A stretch of 17,155 nucleotides of DNA from an uncultured Erythrobacter sp. (GTDB taxonomy: Bacteria > Pseudomonadota > Alphaproteobacteria > Sphingomonadales > Sphingomonadaceae): NCBI GenBank assembly GCA_913061345.1, contig CAJXTZ010000049.1, positions 1-17,155 of the forward strand. The letters run 5' to 3'. Made by a program: the position numbers and the translations under genes. Positions 15,280 through 17,155 of the stretch are shown here, piece by piece; within the stretch, counting starts at the first letter, position 1; the number at the start of each line of letters is the position of its first letter. Below the pieces are notes generated by a model. It was not told the origin of the DNA, searched no databases, and was given only the letters and a program-made list of their open reading frames with translations.

Positions 15280-16186
15280 ATTCGTGATCGTGGCGGCCGA
15301 AATCGGGCCGTGCATCGTCCTGACCCTGCTCCACGATCCGCCGCCGGATGGCACGGGTCTTGGAAAACTGGTCGAACATCATTTCGCCATCGCCCGCCCT
15401 GATCGCCTCTCGCATCAGCGCGAGATCGCCGAGGAAGCGGTCTAGCATGTCGAGCACCGCCTCGCGGTTGTTGAGAAACACGTCGCGCCACATCACCGGA
15501 TCGCTGGCGGCGATACGGGTGAAGTCGCGAAATCCGCCTGCGGAATACTTGATTACCTCGCCGCGCGTCACCTCTTCCAGGTCGCTGGCCGTACCCACGA
15601 TGGTGTAGGCGATGAGGTGGGGGATGTGGCTGGTAACCGCCAGCACGAGATCGTGATGATCGGCATCCATGATTTCGACGGTTGAACCAAGCCCCTGCCA
15701 GAATGCCTTGAGCGCAGCGACCTTGGCGTCCGGCGCGCCTTCGGGCGGGGTAATGATGCACCAGCGATGGTGGAACAGGCTGGAGAAGCCGGAATCCGGC
15801 CCGGACTGTTCCGTCCCGGCAACAGGATGGGCGGGGATGATCGCATGATTGGGCAGGACCTTGGCCAGGCTTTTCGAAACGCTGAGCTTGGAAGATCCGA
15901 CATCGCTTATGACCGCATCCGATAGAAGACCCGGAGAGACTGCTCTAGCGGCAGAATCCATCGCGCCCACGGGTACGCACAAGATAACAAGGTCGGCATC
16001 GCGTACGGCTGTTGCCGGATCGTCTGCAATCGCGCCGCAAAGGCCAAGCTTTCGCGCTCGGTCCCGCACATCAGGGTCGGCATCGTAGCCGGTGGTCTTC
16101 ACGTCGGGCAGATGTTCCTTAACCGCCAGTCCAATGGAGCCGCCCAGCAGGCCGAGGCCGATGATGGCAACGTGACCGAAATTCAT
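15278..16186 (-). CDS. tyrA: Prephenate/arogenate (cyclohexadienyl) dehydrogenase
   Basis: This 302-residue NAD(P)-dependent enzyme makes the tyrosine precursor, converting prephenate to 4-hydroxyphenylpyruvate or arogenate to tyrosine. The N-terminus has the Rossmann motif [17 protein letters not shown] (residues 6-22). The middle carries [18 protein letters not shown] and the substrate-binding [14 protein letters not shown], and the C-terminal all-helical dimerisation domain follows. The ATG at 16186 overlaps the hisC stop (ATGA) and has GAGGG six bases upstream; a start 15 bases further upstream lacks this support. There is no ACT domain, so feedback control by that route is not expected. 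The neighbouring hisC matches the hisH-tyrC pair known in Zymomonas, another sphingomonad, where the enzyme is a cyclohexadienyl dehydrogenase (called TyrC). Confidence 0.93.
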   Translation of the reverse strand: MNFGHVAIIGLGLLGGSIGLAVKEHLPDVKTTGYDADPDVRDRARKLGLCGAIADDPATAVRDADLVILCVPVGAMDSAARAVSPGLLSDAVISDVGSSKLSVSKSLAKVLPNHAIIPAHPVAGTEQSGPDSGFSSLFHHRWCIITPPEGAPDAKVAALKAFWQGLGSTVEIMDADHHDLVLAVTSHIPHLIAYTIVGTASDLEEVTRGEVIKYSAGGFRDFTRIAASDPVMWRDVFLNNREAVLDMLDRFLGDLALMREAIRAGDGEMMFDQFSKTRAIRRRIVEQGQDDARPDFGRHDHE

Positions 16187-17112
16187 TGCTTGCCCTCGCA
16201 CATCTGCCGCAGCTTTTCCGTGATTTCGGCCATCTGTTCATCGGTGCCGATGGTAATGCGCAGCGCATGTGGCAGGCCCTGGCCCGGCAGATGACGCACG
16301 GCATAGCCAGCCTCCGCAATGCCACGTAAGGCGGTTTCAGCACTCAACGCGCCTTCGAACAGCACCAGCAAGAAATTTGCCTCGCTCGGCACGGCGCGCA
16401 GGCCATGATTGCCCAGCGCATCTATCGCCTCTGATAACCGGGCGCGGGCGGCGGCATTGTGGGTGCGGCTGCGTTCTACGAAACCCTGATCGCCGATCGC
16501 TGCCACGGCGGCGCGCTGGCCGCTGGCGGTAACGTTGAATGGACCGCGGATACGGTTGAGCGCGTCCACCAGGTGCGGTGCGCCTGTCGCCCAGCCGATC
16601 CGCTCGCCTGCGAGGCCGTAGATTTTCGAGAACGTGCGCGTAACCAATACGTTGTCATGGCTCGCGGCAAGTTCCAGCCCGCCGTCATCCATCCGGTCGG
16701 GCAGATATTCGCCATAGGCCTGATCGAGTACCAGCAGCACTTCGGACGGGAGGCCAGCGTGCAGGCGGGCAATCTCCTCACGCGGCAAAAAGGTGCCCGT
16801 AGGGTTGTTGGGATTGGCGATGAACACTACCCGGGTGCGCTCTGTCACAGCAGCCAGCAGGGCATCGACATCGGCGGTGTAATCGCTGTCATCCACTTCC
16901 AGCGGCGTCGCACCGCACCGACGAGCCGCGATATCGTAGACTGCGAAACTGAAGCGGCTGAACATCACCTCGTCACCCACCCCGGCGAAGGCCTGCGCCG
17001 CGAGGTTAAGCAACTCGTCCGATCCGGTTCCGCAAACAATGCGTTCAGGCGCGATATCGTGAACCTTGCCGATAGCTTCGCGCAGCTCGTTCGCGCCAGG
17101 ATCGGGGTAGGT
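16183..17112 (-). CDS. hisC: Histidinol-phosphate/aromatic aminotransferase, N-terminus missing
   Basis: This is a PLP-dependent class I/II aminotransferase of the HisC family; 309 residues remain. The PLP lysine lies in [16 protein letters not shown] (codon 16624-16626), and [14 protein letters not shown] and LDQAYGEY are clear. The genomic part begins with [17 protein letters not shown]; in related proteins about 60 residues come before this, so the start lies beyond the contig end. The apparent residues upstream (MYKRQ) are translated adapter sequence and do not belong to the protein. It transaminates histidinol phosphate, and in sphingomonads probably also aromatic 2-oxo acids, as suggested by the overlap with tyrA. 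The operon order is hisC, tyrA, crotonase. Confidence 0.92.
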   Translation of the reverse strand, partial: TYPDPGANELREAIGKVHDIAPERIVCGTGSDELLNLAAQAFAGVGDEVMFSRFSFAVYDIAARRCGATPLEVDDSDYTADVDALLAAVTERTRVVFIANPNNPTGTFLPREEIARLHAGLPSEVLLVLDQAYGEYLPDRMDDGGLELAASHDNVLVTRTFSKIYGLAGERIGWATGAPHLVDALNRIRGPFNVTASGQRAAVAAIGDQGFVERSRTHNAAARARLSEAIDALGNHGLRAVPSEANFLLVLFEGALSAETALRGIAEAGYAVRHLPGQGLPHALRITIGTDEQMAEITEKLRQMCEGKQ

Positions 17113-17155
17113 CTGTCTCTTATACACATCTCCGAGCCCACGAGACTAGGCATGA
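17113..17155. other. Sequencing adapter (Tn5/Nextera mosaic end plus index), non-genomic
   Basis: Positions 17113-17131 read CTGTCTCTTATACACATCT, the 19-base mosaic end of the engineered Tn5 transposase. The next 15 bases (CCGAGCCCACGAGAC) are the Nextera read-2 tail. TAGGCATG at 17147-17154 matches an i7 index (N706, as I remember it), followed by the first A of the flow-cell adapter. This is untrimmed library sequence, not a transposon. Translated, it gives the familiar artefact peptides MYKRQ and [14 protein letters not shown] on the - strand. Genomic sequence ends at 17112. Confidence 0.96.

Noticed and set aside
1..17112. CRISPR arrays, tRNA/rRNA genes, prophage or insertion sequences
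   Set aside because: No spaced repeats, RNA-gene signatures, transposases or phage proteins were seen on either strand.
17113..17131. End of a natural Tn5/IS50 transposon
   Set aside because: The engineered 19-base mosaic end is followed directly by the Nextera tail and an index-like octamer, which is library sequence.

Overview
This is a GC-rich chromosomal window from an alphaproteobacterium, most likely of the order Sphingomonadales and probably an Erythrobacteraceae relative. The evidence is codon and GC character, the LigD/Ku pair, a hisC-tyrA pair of the type known in Zymomonas, a MipA/OmpV-type remnant, and an EcfG-type (general stress sigma factor) promoter, GGAAC-N17-CGTT. The taxonomic call rests on recognised families and not on a search. 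No RNA genes, CRISPR arrays, insertion sequences or phage genes are visible. Apart from its last 43 bases the window reads as ordinary, densely packed chromosome.

Left part (1-4923, + strand): a translationally coupled efflux operon. It holds the 3' end of an HlyD-type membrane fusion protein, a 1091-residue RND permease (GTGA overlap) and a patatin-like lipoprotein (TGATG overlap). No TolC-type outer-membrane factor is seen. A 193-bp spacer with a weak hairpin follows.

Second block (5117-9099, + strand): an internally deleted MipA/OmpV-like gene, a GbsR/MarR-type regulator, a large MscS mechanosensitive channel and a phospholipase D/cardiolipin synthase-like enzyme. The first three are joined by ATGA overlaps and the last starts 4 nt after the channel, which suggests one transcript for envelope, osmotic and lipid homeostasis.

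Third block: a - strand ku-ligD operon for bacterial non-homologous end joining (9113-12479), convergent with the PLD gene. It is divergent from a 76-residue Gly/Thr-rich small protein (12608-12838) that has a well-formed EcfG-type promoter and a strong ribosome binding site. A rho-independent terminator follows the small gene.

Right part: thioredoxin reductase and a MaoC-like dehydratase on the + strand (13072-14503). These are convergent with a - strand operon hisC-tyrA-enoyl-CoA hydratase/isomerase (14507 to the window end), which joins aromatic amino acid/histidine biosynthesis to an acyl-CoA enzyme.

The last 43 bases (17113-17155) are not genomic. They are a Tn5/Nextera mosaic end, its adapter tail and an index-like octamer, so hisC is cut by the contig end at 17112. 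The observations most worth following are the EcfG-controlled small gene beside ku-ligD, the in-frame-deleted MipA/OmpV gene coupled to GbsR, the RND permease with altered proton-relay residues coupled to a patatin lipoprotein, and the adapter artefact. I did not find a convincing wholly new multi-gene system.
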